Source of the DNA: Crambe crambe
Lineage: Eukaryota > Porifera > Demospongiae > Poecilosclerida > Crambeidae
DNA length: 64,000 bases
Direction of reading: 5' to 3'
Assembly: GCA_963924555.1 (NCBI GenBank)
Contig: OZ004597.1
Coordinates: 5,040,404 to 5,104,403 of the forward strand
Shown here: positions 1-10,440 of the stretch, one piece after another
Position numbering within the stretch: position 1 is the stretch's first letter
How the letters are laid out: each line of letters opens with the position of its first letter
The notes under the pieces: generated by a model
Told to the model about the DNA's origin: nothing
The model's input: the letters and a program-made list of their open reading frames with translations, nothing else
Databases searched by the model: none
Translations under genes and position numbers: made by a program

Positions 1-990
1 ACTTACAAGTCAATCTGATCTATTAGTTGAACAAATGTCAATGATCACAGATGTCTCTCAACAAGAGAGGAATTAGCTGATTATGTAGAGAAAGGAGCAG
101 TGACCTGAGAAAATTAAGATTAAGGCTTTATGCAGACTGGAGTAGGTGGGGTTCCCACTAATGGCACTCAATAAGCTAGCTAGAAAGCTAACTCACCTTT
201 GTACACAAACTCAATGAAAATCAAGAGATCAATCACATACTACTCAAGATACTGCTATAAAATAACTCACACTGCAAACCGTAGAACAACGAGTCTCTTG
301 ATGATACGAGGGTATGGATGAAACTAGACTGGGAGATTTACAAGGGAGAAATAAAGCAACTACACTATCTGATCATCAGTAGGGACCACTTGCTGCTATA
401 AGTACCTCTTTAGATGGTGAGAAGTATGTACAGTAGCACTAGTAGCGGTGGTACAAGCCCCGCCTCCTTGTAGAGGTTCGATGATAGGGTGATATTAGCA
501 ATAGCTAGAGCCTAATAGGATGTAGATTTTACTACAACTGTCTAGCGATTCAAATCTCGGCTTTTCAGTGGTAAATTATAAGAAGACAAGGCTTTTTTTT
601 AAGATCGAAAATCTGGGTGTGGTTAGCTAAACAAACCAAGGACGCATATGCGCATGCGCAGATTTAGTGACGTCATAATGACGTATGTATTATGAATAAC
701 TAGGGCAATGTTCAACATTCAGTTGACAGCGATTTTCATTTGCTGTTGAGTATCTGTAGCAATGTGCAGCATTTGACAGTGAGCAAGTGAGCAATTAAAG
801 TAGCTGATAGGCTTCAGTGCTTGATATTGCTAAGAGTCATGTAATGGTGGCAGGCAGCTGCATACATGCTTACCTCAAAGCACTTAGATAAGCCTAGTGC
901 ATACAAGCCGCTTAGATAAGCCTCTTGTGCCTGCTGCCCAAAAGGCTGTAGAGATGTTGAGATTTATGCCTTGCTGTTGAGTTATGTAAG
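1..990. other. Non-coding flank, no gene recognised
   Basis: No coding region is supported here. Visible items are a palindromic GCGCATGCGC motif near 650 next to a CRE-like TGACGTCA at about 668, and an AT-rich background. A segment at about 844-930 (GGCAGGCAGCTGCAT and then repeated CACTTAGATAAGCC) recurs in direct orientation at about 3609-3700, just outside the right end of the element at 991-3600. The two flanks of that element are therefore related repeats. Confidence 0.5.
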
Positions 991-1893
991 CAGTCGCGTA
1001 GCCACCGTGCAAATTCTATTGCAGACCGGAAGTGACGTCATGGGCCAAAATGGCCAAATTTTGTAAGGCCGAGGTGGTCAGTTTTATAGTTTCTTAACAG
1101 TGCGTAGCGGTGATGGAATGAGAAGTTTCTTACACAATTATTTTGCTAAATGAAAGTATTTTACCGATTTACCAACTTTTCGATGTAAGACTAGCGCCAC
1201 GAAGAGAAACAGGCAGCTGACCTTGCTCCTTACCAATTTAGCAAGCTGCCTCGAGCTACGACTTTTGCCGCTAACATTCAGCAGAAGTATTTTGCAGTTT
1301 CAAGATTCAACGAAAGGTAAGTTCAGAGTATATTCTAGAGTATTTGGACAAAAAAAGGTTGAGTGCACGTTGCGGAATGATTTGTGCCAAGTGATCAGTG
1401 TTCGAATGAAGTCATTCCGTCACGTATTTGTGGTTAATCAGCATTCTATTGACCACATCAATGGGAAGATGTACTTGAAGGCATTGTGGGCCCTTATTCT
1501 TAAGATATACTGGGGAGAACACTGCTTTTTTACACTTGTATCTCTGTTGTACATGTCATTCAACAAGGATTCTATATGGTGCACACCTGTTCTTGGGTTC
1601 CACTTGCATATACCTTTAATTGCTTAGCTATGAGTAGATTTCTATCTGGGATGTACTCTCTAATGCAAACCACCCAGTATTTGAATCCTATTTCACTTTC
1701 TTTCTTTGTCCTTTTGTCTTTCGGTGAATGTCTGACTCTCAAAGGATTTGTAGGCATGTGGTTTAAGGGGTGATTTAAGTTATACTACTGACCAATACTT
1801 ATGATCTATTTACGAAAGAAGCAATAAAAGATGCAAGCGAGTCAGAAATAAGAAGAGATGCTTGCTCAATGCCTTTTTTTGGCATTTCTGTAC

Positions 1894-2006
1894 GTGTGAT
1901 AATTGAGGGTAGAAATCAAACTTTATTCACACTTTCTACTTTTGAAAAAAGTTTGAAAGGCAGAAATTTTCATTGTAGAGCATCAAAGTAACCTCGACTG
2001 TCACAC
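1894..2006. repeat. Short foldback element, degenerate copy
   Basis: It is homologous to the cleaner copy at 22945-23100. Shared blocks include AGAAATCAAACTTTATTCAC and CTTTCTACTTTTGAAAAAA, and the copy ends in CGACTGTCACA. The right inverted arm is largely lost, so this is an older or deleted copy. Confidence 0.6.
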
Positions 2007-2738
2007 AGTAAGATCATTGGCACAGATCTCATCACATGCCTAACCAAAACACTAAGGGGATGGGGGTGTCTTTTGTAATTCTTGAAAAGATACAAGACGA
2101 TCTCAAAGACCATGAATCTCTAGTACCTATCAGGGTTTCATTATACCGGGGGATGAAGGTTGAGAAATAAGGGGGAGGGGGCAGCATATCTGCACACTTG
2201 TGTGTGGAAAATTTTTGGCCTAACCATACCCACTTTTGTCTGACCTCACCTTTTGGATGGACTGTATGATATTAACAATGACTATGTATTGTATGTATTG
2301 TCAATGGACATTACATCACCTATCAATATGTGCTCTAAGGACCTTCAGAGCTGGTACCTATTCCCGGAAATTTGATCTATCTATTCTTTGTAATGTCTCT
2401 TAGCCTTGGGGGACTCAGCCATGCTCATCTAACTAAGCATAGTACTATAAATGGAATAGAAGGCTTGCCGTAACTATGTCATTTAGTTAATTTACTGAAA
2501 TCCCAAGGGTGAACTCCTGCCTCTTCTTTCACATACTATTATCTATCTCCCTTTCTGCCCCCACAGAGTTCACTTGTTGAAGTAAATCATCAAGATTGTG
2601 ATCATGGCTTATGGTTTATGATTGAAAGGTGAGTGTTATAACAGTTAGTGCATGTATTGTCCTAGTATCGTCTCTTGATGTTTCAATGTCACCATGAGTA
2701 GAGAAATGAAGCTAGTGGTTTGGGGATCTGGGTACCGG

Positions 2739-2956
2739 CAAGGGCGTATTGAGCCGCAAAGCGGCGAGAGGGCATGCAACTAGTATAGACGGCAAAATGT
2801 AAATTGTTACTATATTTAACCACAGTTTACTGCAGTATCCGGACATATGCAGACGGAACCTAAGCTATTTATAGTAATATTTTACATTACGCCGTCTATA
2901 TACAGAGCATTGGAAGTTGCATGCCCTCTCGTCGCTTCGCGACTCGATAAGCCCTT
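2739..2956. repeat. MITE with ~43-bp terminal inverted repeats
   Basis: The left end CAAGGGCGTATTGAGCCGC and the right end GCGACTCGATAAGCCCTTG are imperfect inverted copies, and the match extends through GAGGGCATGCAACT/AGTTGCATGCCCTC. Inner arms (TATAGACGGC...TTACATTACGCCGTCTATA) are also complementary, so most of the 218 bp can fold back. It is non-coding. Confidence 0.7.
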
Positions 2957-4113
2957 GTAGTGCCTGCTTGGGCCCATAATATATTGTCTACATCGTGGTG
3001 CACTGGAATGATGCAGTGATATACATTTCTTTTATATTCCTTTCATAAACTTACAGATACAACTTGCCTCTCTAACTGAAGGAGTTTCTCTATAATTCCA
3101 TGAAGATGGATGGGAGTAATAGTTTCACTCTTGTTTACAAAGAGAACATGGACCATCAGGATGTTGAGGGTGGCAAGGATGAACTTTTGACATGACTAAT
3201 TTTGGTTTTAATATTCTATTATTATTCAATAAATGAAGCACGCATAACTACTTGTATAATACTTTTGCAGTTACAGTTTAGCTACTTAGTGAGGGGGATG
3301 ACTAATACTGTCTTGCTTGCGGAATGATTTGTGCCAAAAGTCTACAGACCTACCTGCTTACTTTACAACGTGGTTAATTACTTCGTACAAGAAAACGAAT
3401 GAACATTTCAAGAACGATGGGATAGAACACTTCTTCCTTGTTATTTTTGTAGCTGCTCTTGTAGCTAACCGTTTTTTTGCGGCCTGTGTATAATTTTTCA
3501 TGTAGCTAACATTATTGATAAATTCGCGGAGTTAAAAATTGCTTTGAAAAAGGAAATGTATTATTTCAATGTCACTTCCGGTCGGGTGGCTACGCGACTG
3601 TAAGTGGAGTGGCAGGCAGCTGCATGTATAGAAAGCTAAATACTTACCACAAAGCACTTAGATATGTCTAGTGCCTACAATCCACTTAGATAAGCCTAGC
3701 TATCCACCACGCTATAAACAAAGCGATGTAGAAATCACACCCGGTTCGCGTATTATCACGCAATCTATAGGGTCTGACTAAAACACGGACCGGACCGGAC
3801 CACCGGACCACGATAAACTTTTGCGCACGAAGTCAAAAATGCGCATGCGCGCTTGATTGCAAAGATCTGGGACACAGCCCTGGGCTTTGGCTAAAGAGGT
3901 ACCAAGGCAATACAGTCACTATTCAAAGAAATGACCAGACCTGTGTTTTGGCAGCATCCCATGCAGCCTATGCGAGTCTACTACCCTATGTGAATGAACA
4001 CATCCAAGGACAAGAGATGACCAAGGAAGATATCGAAAAGACGCTTCCTGGACCTTGCACCTATCATTGCACTGTTTTCCACCACACCCACCTGACGGGG
4101 GCAGTTTTCTCAT

Positions 4114-5733
4114 TTTTATTCCACTCCTACCTGTTTGTGCTCCTGCGGCTTATTCAAACTTGAATTGAATTGGAATTGCCACAGGCCAGGTGGGGCTGAC
4201 AAAATCACAGACCATGGACCACTAATAAAGTTGCTTCTGTAACACTTAGCCTACGTAGCTAGCTACAGTCACACACTTGCTGAACTAGTTAATATTATTA
4301 TTAAATCAAAATCTTGCAATTTCTAATTGTATCTGTTTCCTTTTCAAATGAATATCATTCTGTATGAGATAAAATTAATGAGACCATAACAATAGTTATC
4401 TGAGTATATGGTTATTAAATCAACCCACCTGAGAGAAGGTGAATGGCCAGTTTAGAGCCTGGTAGCGTGCATACTATTATCATAACAGTAATTATGCATA
4501 ATTATAGCTAGAGCTTGTACTATTAGTAACACTTACTAAGCACAAAAATAGTCCACAATCATGGCCATGTTTGAAAAATAAAAGTATAGTTCCATAATAG
4601 CTATAGCTATAGCTATACTGGCTAATGGCAACACACTGTACTGATCTCCACACATACAACCAGCTAGCTTAACTCACTTTAGCAGAACAATCTCCATTTT
4701 GAGCTAGGATGTTTAGTCATGAATATATTTAATATTTGCTGTGTGGACATAAATATTATCCTCTAGTGGTATAGACAGAGTAGCTATAGCTACTTGACTT
4801 ACTGCACATTTTGTAAGCATTTCATGTTCACCCAATAATGAATCATTATCTGATCTCATAGCTACTTCTCAAAATCGAGAGTCCAATGACACCCCAAAAA
4901 TATTGGTATGATAAATTTCTTGTACTGTGCTATATCCACCTATAATTATTAGTTTTAAGTTACCTATCTTAACAATTACTTTAATCCAAGATTCAACTTC
5001 AGAACATCCAAGTAGGAGCTTGTATAAAAAAAAAGTTGACACACAGTAGACACTATTTTCAAGTTTCTTATTGCATTCTTCCGCAATCAAAAATAAGTAG
5101 AAGTCTACGATCTGAGCAAACCATATTAGCTATATGGAGTATATATACATACTGTATATAGATTTGTTATAATTATGTTGCAGCACACAACATATGTACC
5201 CAACATTCACTTAGTGATCTACCCTAGACTCTGAAGGTCCAGGAAGGGTCTTTTTGATATCTTCCTTGGTCAAGTACTCAGGAGTCACGTGCAAGGTGGG
5301 AATAAATTTCTATTGTAATAGCGATTCCGGAAGCCATACATTTCCTGAAACTTTGGCCGGCCAGCGCAGCCTGACAGTTATAGAAGCGCTTGATGTTTAG
5401 ATATCACTAGCTAGCTTATAACAAGGCCTACCTGCTGGTGTGGGTTAACCAAGGAACAGGTGAAGCACATAGATGTTATACAGATTTACCGTTTTCCCCA
5501 TATAAATCTCCATATAACTAAAAATCAAAGGCGCTAACTGTGAACATAACACACTGGTTCATTTGGTGTTTGAGTAGTTAGTACATTTATTAAGCTGCTG
5601 CTGGATATGAGTTAAGCCTTCATGTGTTGATTGACCTTTGAGATAGAGCTAGTTATATGTGGGCAGGTCTAGCTTCCGGAATCACTAATTGTAATTTATT
5701 TATTGAAATTATTATTATCATAATGTTGATAAA
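4114..5733. other. Interior spacer of the 3770-7631 element
   Basis: This is an AT-rich stretch without a supported gene. A small fragment at about 5237-5276 (GGTCCAGGAAGGGTCTTTTT) duplicates part of the inverted arm, so there has been local rearrangement. Nothing else is recognised. Confidence 0.4.
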
Positions 5734-6071
5734 ATGAGAAAACTGCCCCCGTCAGGTGGGTGTGGTGGAAAACAGTGCAATGATAGGTGCAAGGTCCAGG
5801 AAGGGTCTTTTCGATATCTTCCTTGGTCATCTCTTGTCCTTGGATGTGTTCATTCACATAGAGTAGTAGACTCGCATAGGCTGCATGGGATGCTGCCAAA
5901 ACACAGGTCTGGTCATTTCTTTGAATAGTGACTGTATTGCCTTGCTACCTCTTTAGCCAAAGCCCAGGGCTGTGTCCCAGATCTTTGCAATCAAGCGCGC
6001 ATGCGCATTTTTGACTTCGTGCGCAAAAGTTTATCGTGGTCCGGTGGTCCGGTCCGGTCCGTGTTTTAGTC

Positions 6072-7616
6072 GGGTGTGTATAAACTTCGGACCGGACCGG
6101 ACCAACGGACCGTGACCGATCTGCGTGCGCGGAGCGAGGCGGACCATGATTTGCCCGCTGCTGTTCTTTTTTGCCAGCTAAAGGATGGAAGCAATGAAGA
6201 ACTAAAGTTTACTGATGTTTTGAAGTATTTTAAGCAAAATACAAATCTTAACCCCACTTATCCTCCTAGGAATGCAAACCTCCTAGGAATGCAAATGGTC
6301 GAGAAGTAAATCTTTACTTAATCCAGTTTTTTTGAAGTGAGCTTCCTTAACTTCTTTTCATACCACCATACTTATTCTGTAGATGACGATGGTTATCACT
6401 TGTACCAGAATGGGACCAAATTGATTCCTAGCGGTGATCTAAAATTTATTTTTCAATCGTTTTTCCCTCACGAAGAGATCTGAGATTTAAGCATCATGCC
6501 ACATTTACTTTTGGATTCTACCAAGTTTTAACTACATAGGAGATGAAAGTGTTGCTATAAACTTTCCTCATGGACATTCCAAGTCTGAAAACTGCATATT
6601 TCATCAGCTAATGTCCCTCTGTTCTGCTTCTGTTCCTCTAATGTGTATAAGAATTCTATTTTGTCCTTTATCAAAGATTTGTCCTCTTTTGGAGTCTCCT
6701 TTATTGAGGTTCCAAGATAGTTTGCTTTTGCCTTTCACTCATACAATGTCCATGCATACATACGTAGGTCAATGTTCTCAAATACAAAAAGAGTACCAAT
6801 CAACAGAGGTGCACACTGGTGTCTAGCTATTGTAGACACTATACTATGCAGGAATTGCGTTACTATGACTCCGAATACATCAGATACTTGGAAACAATCA
6901 GGTATAGCTAAACATATACGTTATTATTACAACATTGAGTTTCATTGTCTGCTTTTCTGATTCAGAAATTACCTAAGCAAGGCAAATCCCAATGTAGACT
7001 TCTCCAGAAGATGCTATGCCCAAAAGTATTAAGAATTTATTCAAGTTATTTATTATATTTTTGTTATTAGGATAATACCTATATGCAAACAAATGGTTAT
7101 GACTGTGGTGTATTCACATGCATGGTAAAAATACTTCAATTAATATCAATATAAAACTAGCTAATTTTTTTGTATAGTATGCAAGATATCAAGTGTTTTA
7201 TCAGCCTTTTTCTTTCAGTCAGGTCAGATATACCATAATGTTGTGTTTTTTTTGTTTTTTAGTTATTCCTTCCCTGCAGGATCTAGGAACACAAAGAATA
7301 TCAGAAAAATAATGATTTTAGAGTTAAAAGAACAATCATTAATTGACTAACTAAAATAGCCTATAGTCAATGTTCTAGAAAAATTAATAGTGAACCAGAT
7401 GCAAGTGGTCTATCAGACTAGCTAGTTACCAATATTTAGACAAATATAACAGTTTAGCTAGCTAGCTATCTAACTGGGCTTCTAGGCATGAGGTATGAAT
7501 TATCATTTGCTCAGGTAGCTACATTCTTCAGCGCAGCGCAATGGTCCGTCTTGCTCCGCCCACGCAGATCGTACACGGTCCGTGGGTCCGGTCCGGTCCG
7601 AAGTTTATACACACCC
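6072..7616. mobile_element. Mutator-like element with Ulp1-type ORF remains
   Basis: The terminal inverted repeats are about 79 bp with a few mismatches. They start GGGTGTGTATAAACTTCGG on the left, with the reverse complement ending at 7616. The flanking 9-bp direct repeats GTTTTAGTC (6063-6071 and 7617-7625) are a clean target-site duplication. A 9-bp duplication with long TIRs is the hallmark of Mutator-like elements, and some of these carry Ulp1/C48 protease genes. The element landed inside the terminal repeat of the host element at 3770-7631. At 1.5 kb with a decayed ORF it is not autonomous. Confidence 0.75.
6772..7130 (+). pseudogene. Ulp1/SENP-like C48 cysteine protease remnant
   Basis: Three parts of the Ulp1 fold are readable but lie in different frames. 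VPINRGAHWCLAIVD at about 6788-6832 contains the catalytic His-Trp motif. LRYYDSEYIRYLE at about 6855-6893 resembles the motif that usually follows it. QTNGYDCGVFTCM at about 7085-7123 contains the oxyanion Gln and the catalytic Cys motif (Q-x5-CG). Between blocks one and two the frame changes within about 25 bp, too short for an intron. Spacing between blocks two and three would allow an intron. Ulp1 proteases cleave SUMO or related modifiers; copies inside transposons are well known. This copy appears inactive. Confidence 0.7.
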
Positions 7617-7631
7617 GTTTTAGTCAGACCC

Positions 7632-9293
7632 TTGGAAACGCCCAATGAACTGCACAACCGAGGCGCGTTGACAGATGCGCACGCGCATGCAGCATTAATT
7701 ATATTAATGGCCGTGAAAGGAGATCAATATTCACTCCTTTCAAGGCAGTTAAAGTGATGTTCTGCCTCGACAGCTCACAGAATAGTACAAGTAAGCTAAG
7801 GGGAAGGTATTGAAGAAGTGAAGAGTCAGAGAATTGAAGTTGGAGAGTCTGAGGAAGGAAGTTATTAATTATTCATAACTTTTTTCCTTGTAATTATAAC
7901 TATGAGTACCTATCATTACTCATTATACATTAATTTTATGTGATTGATTTGAAAGAAAGGCCAGAATGACTTTTGGTATTAAAATTAGACATAAATTCAT
8001 TATTATTATAGCTAGATAATTTTGCCCCAAAGTTATCCACCAGTTTCTGCTCAGTTCGCCCTCATCAACATTATTCCAATACTTCCAGCTTTTGGCTGTT
8101 GGATTTTGACACCATCCATCTCAAGAATTCGGCTCAGTCAGCTGTCCTGTGGACCCTATGGATATTAGGGGGGAAATATAGTAAGCTTGCCATCTCCATA
8201 GGATGACTATTGTATAGAAAACAAATGCACCAATTCCATTTACTGTTCTATCCTTTCCCTGAAATTACTAATACAGTTGCAATATTGTTACTCTATTTCT
8301 TGGGAGAGGGATTACAGTTTTAACACCACTTGCAAATGCTAGAGACAATATACATCAGCTAATACAAAAACTAACATTACTATTCCATGTAGCTAAAGTT
8401 TACATGCCTTTTGATCAGAAAATGGGCAACAGCAATTGATTCCATCAAGCGTGAGAGGGATTACAGTCCCATTAACCACCACAGTAATATTTGTAGGAAT
8501 AAACTTGAAAATCTGAGCTGAAATTTATTTCATACAGTAAATCTATGCCCTAGTGTATTATAGTATCATTGGCATAAGTCTTACCTCACGGATCTTGTCA
8601 GAACAGCAACTTTGACAAAAGTGCTATGTCATTCAGCTGTAGCTGTACAGGCCCGTAGCCAGAGTTTTTGAAGAGGGGGTTCTAAAGTTATCCGCGCATA
8701 AGCGCGGAAAATTTTTTGGCATGACCACGCCCACTTTCCTATAACCACACCCTTTTTTATAACCGATTTATAAAAAAACAATCACTTAGCAGCTGCAATG
8801 CAGCATATGAAGGCAGGGAAAGTATGAAGATGAGTAAATGATGAAGATGGTACACGATCTGCTAGCTACCTGTACAGTTTTTGATGAAGATGGTACACGA
8901 TCTGCTGGCTACCTGTACAGTTTTTTGTACAGTTTTTACAGCAAGATTTATTCATAGTCTCAGGCACTAAGCCACTAACTGCTCAGTAGGGCTGAGTTAT
9001 ACGTAAAACTGACCTTTTATGGACAAAAATAATAAGAGGCTTTGCCTCACTCGTTTCTCTCTGCTCGCTTCGAGCTCACGATCGATCGATCACTCACGAA
9101 CGCGCGTACGCGCATAGCGCGCGATCGCGCTTAAAACATTTTTTATTCATTTTGAAAAGGTGGTTCGACCGAACCACCCGAACCACCCCTGGCTACGCCC
9201 ATGCTGTAGCTGTCAACGCGCCTCGCCTCGGTTGTTAGTTGCTAACGAGAGCACGTGATCCGTTTCCAATCCCGTAAACATCTTATATCTATG
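7632..9293. repeat. Left-truncated copy of the 1.1-kb CATAGATA element
   Basis: From TTGGAAACGCCCAATGAACTG onward this matches the complete copy at 15505-16602 with only scattered differences, and it ends in the same CTTATATCTATG terminus. The first ~25 bp of the left terminal repeat are missing where it abuts the end of the upstream element. A 556-bp unrelated element (8647-9202) is inserted in it. It is non-coding. Confidence 0.8.
8647..9202. mobile_element. Small TIR element inserted in the CATAGATA repeat
   Basis: Comparison with the uninterrupted copy at about 16524 gives the insertion precisely. The ends are GGCCCGTAGCCAG and CTGGCTACGCCC, an imperfect inverted pair. GCTGTAGCTGT occurs on both sides (8636-8646 and 9203-9213), so the target duplication is up to 11 bp; part of that may be pre-existing internal repetition. 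It contains GC-rich palindromes (about 9100-9125) and no ORF. A related stretch occurs at about 2210-2270. Confidence 0.65.
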
Positions 9294-9414
9294 GTGTGCT
9301 CATAGATACTATATACTGCGCACCCTGGATAGGAAATTGGAATTTTTTCAGTGGTCACATCCGCTTTTCGGGGGGCGTGGGCGTGCAGCTGCTTTATTAG
9401 TATCTGATAGCTAG

Positions 9415-10407
9415 ATGGATCCTGACGCTATCCTGCGTTTTAATAACATATTGGAGGAAGTTACAAAACAAGAAGAGTTCAGTCTAGACACTCCAGTAAA
9501 CAAAAGTATCTTGAAAGATATAGAGGACATTAAAAGCAGGGCAGAGAAGCCCCTTTTGCTATTTACAACCTTAGAAAGGGAATGTTCGGAAATTATCAGC
9601 AAAGGAGGCAGTCTACATTCAGTTGAACTATTAAAGAAAAGAAGTATTCCTAGGTTTCATAGGTTTAGGACATACAAGCTTCCAGAAATCTTGAGAAAGT
9701 TTCCATCCTTACCAACAGGTCTTTTCCTTTGGCAAATTGTTGCAGAAAAGATATTTTTGTCATTTTTCAAGGCTCCTGCTCGAACACAAAGTATGCAGCG
9801 ACAAAGGTGTCTAGATGACATCGAAAAGAATGCCATTCGATATGCATCTGGGTATGTATTGAGGAAGCTTATGAAGAAATATAGCAAGGATGATTCAGCA
9901 AAGATTAAGGAATGTATTAACTCATTAATTCATGATCCAACAGACTTAGACCATCTTGAAGATGTGGATGCGGATGATTTTGAGGAATACACAAGGGTTT
10001 GGTTGACCAAAACTGACAGAGGTGGTCTGCTACATGTGACAGATGAAGCATTTTGGCTGTTTTGTGAGATTGAAATTGTGATTTATGACAAGTTGATGGA
10101 GTGCTTTGCAGGAGAAGAACGTTCTGTGGCTAGTCTGACTGCAACAGCAACTGCAGACTCTGATATACAGTTTATTTGGTCTGAAATAAACAACATAGAA
10201 GATGAGTATCACCACCTTGCTCAGTGCCTCTTAACATCTATTGTGCAGGAATGGATTATCTTGCGAGGGCATTCTCTCCGCAACAGATTCATGGAAAATT
10301 ACAAGGTATTGAGTATGACTAAAGCAAGAAAAGCCTACGAAAAGAACTCAAGCGGAATGAGTCTTCTTCAAAAGAAGAGAAGTGATATATGGTACAGGCC
10401 ATGTTAG
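9415..10407 (+). CDS. P-like element accessory protein, 330 aa, unknown function
   Basis: This is one uninterrupted ORF starting with ATG about 110 bp inside the left terminal repeat. The protein begins MDPDAILRFNN. A central segment reads AIRYASGYVLRKLMKKY (about residues 141-157), followed by an acidic linker and a TDRGGLLHVTDEAFWLFCEIE-like stretch (about 199-218). Such AGYV...RGGL stretches recall parts of the C-terminal regions of P/THAP9-like and other transposon proteins, but I cannot name a domain and see no DDE-type catalytic motif. It has no signal peptide or membrane segment. The ORF is intact although the partner transposase is frameshifted. It may be a DNA-binding or regulatory partner; that is inference. 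Confidence 0.7.
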   Translation: MDPDAILRFNNILEEVTKQEEFSLDTPVNKSILKDIEDIKSRAEKPLLLFTTLERECSEIISKGGSLHSVELLKKRSIPRFHRFRTYKLPEILRKFPSLPTGLFLWQIVAEKIFLSFFKAPARTQSMQRQRCLDDIEKNAIRYASGYVLRKLMKKYSKDDSAKIKECINSLIHDPTDLDHLEDVDADDFEEYTRVWLTKTDRGGLLHVTDEAFWLFCEIEIVIYDKLMECFAGEERSVASLTATATADSDIQFIWSEINNIEDEYHHLAQCLLTSIVQEWIILRGHSLRNRFMENYKVLSMTKARKAYEKNSSGMSLLQKKRSDIWYRPC

Positions 10408-10440
10408 CTACTATCAATATTATTATCATAATAATAATTA

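Larger units (their letters stand above)
991..3600. mobile_element. Putative inverted-repeat DNA element, 2.6 kb
   Basis: The left end begins CAGTCGCGTAGCCACC and the right end is its exact reverse complement. A second matching block, GACCGGAAGTGAC, lies inside both ends, displaced by about 17 bp on the left. The element is flanked by TAAG on both sides (987-990 and 3601-3604), a possible 4-bp target duplication. I see no transposase inside. The interior has splice-like signals (for example GGTAAGTT at about 1317, and CCCACAG at about 2566 with GGTGAGTG at about 2630) but no convincing protein, so it may be non-autonomous or carry a decayed gene. The superfamily is not assigned. Confidence 0.5.
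3770..7631. mobile_element. Composite DNA transposon with ~340-bp inverted ends
   Basis: GGGTCTGACTAAAAC at 3770-3784 is matched by GTTTTAGTCAGACCC at 7617-7631. The arms 3776-4113 and 5734-6066 are near-identical inverted copies, each containing several GGACCGGACC units and a GCGCATGCGC motif. The original element was about 2.3 kb (3770-6071 plus the last 6 bp). It was split by the Mutator-like insertion at 6072-7616. The arms contain an open stretch of about 60 codons in one frame (3948-4113), but I recognise no product. No target duplication is visible, because the right flank joins directly to a truncated copy of another repeat. Confidence 0.65.

Noticed and set aside
1223-1627. 134-codon plus-strand ORF
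   Set aside because: No recognisable domain; it lies within an inverted-repeat element and overlaps splice-like signals. Best read as a chance ORF.
3919-4113. 64-codon ORF repeated at 5734-5928
   Set aside because: The duplication is due to inverted arms of a transposon; the reading in this strand has no family features.
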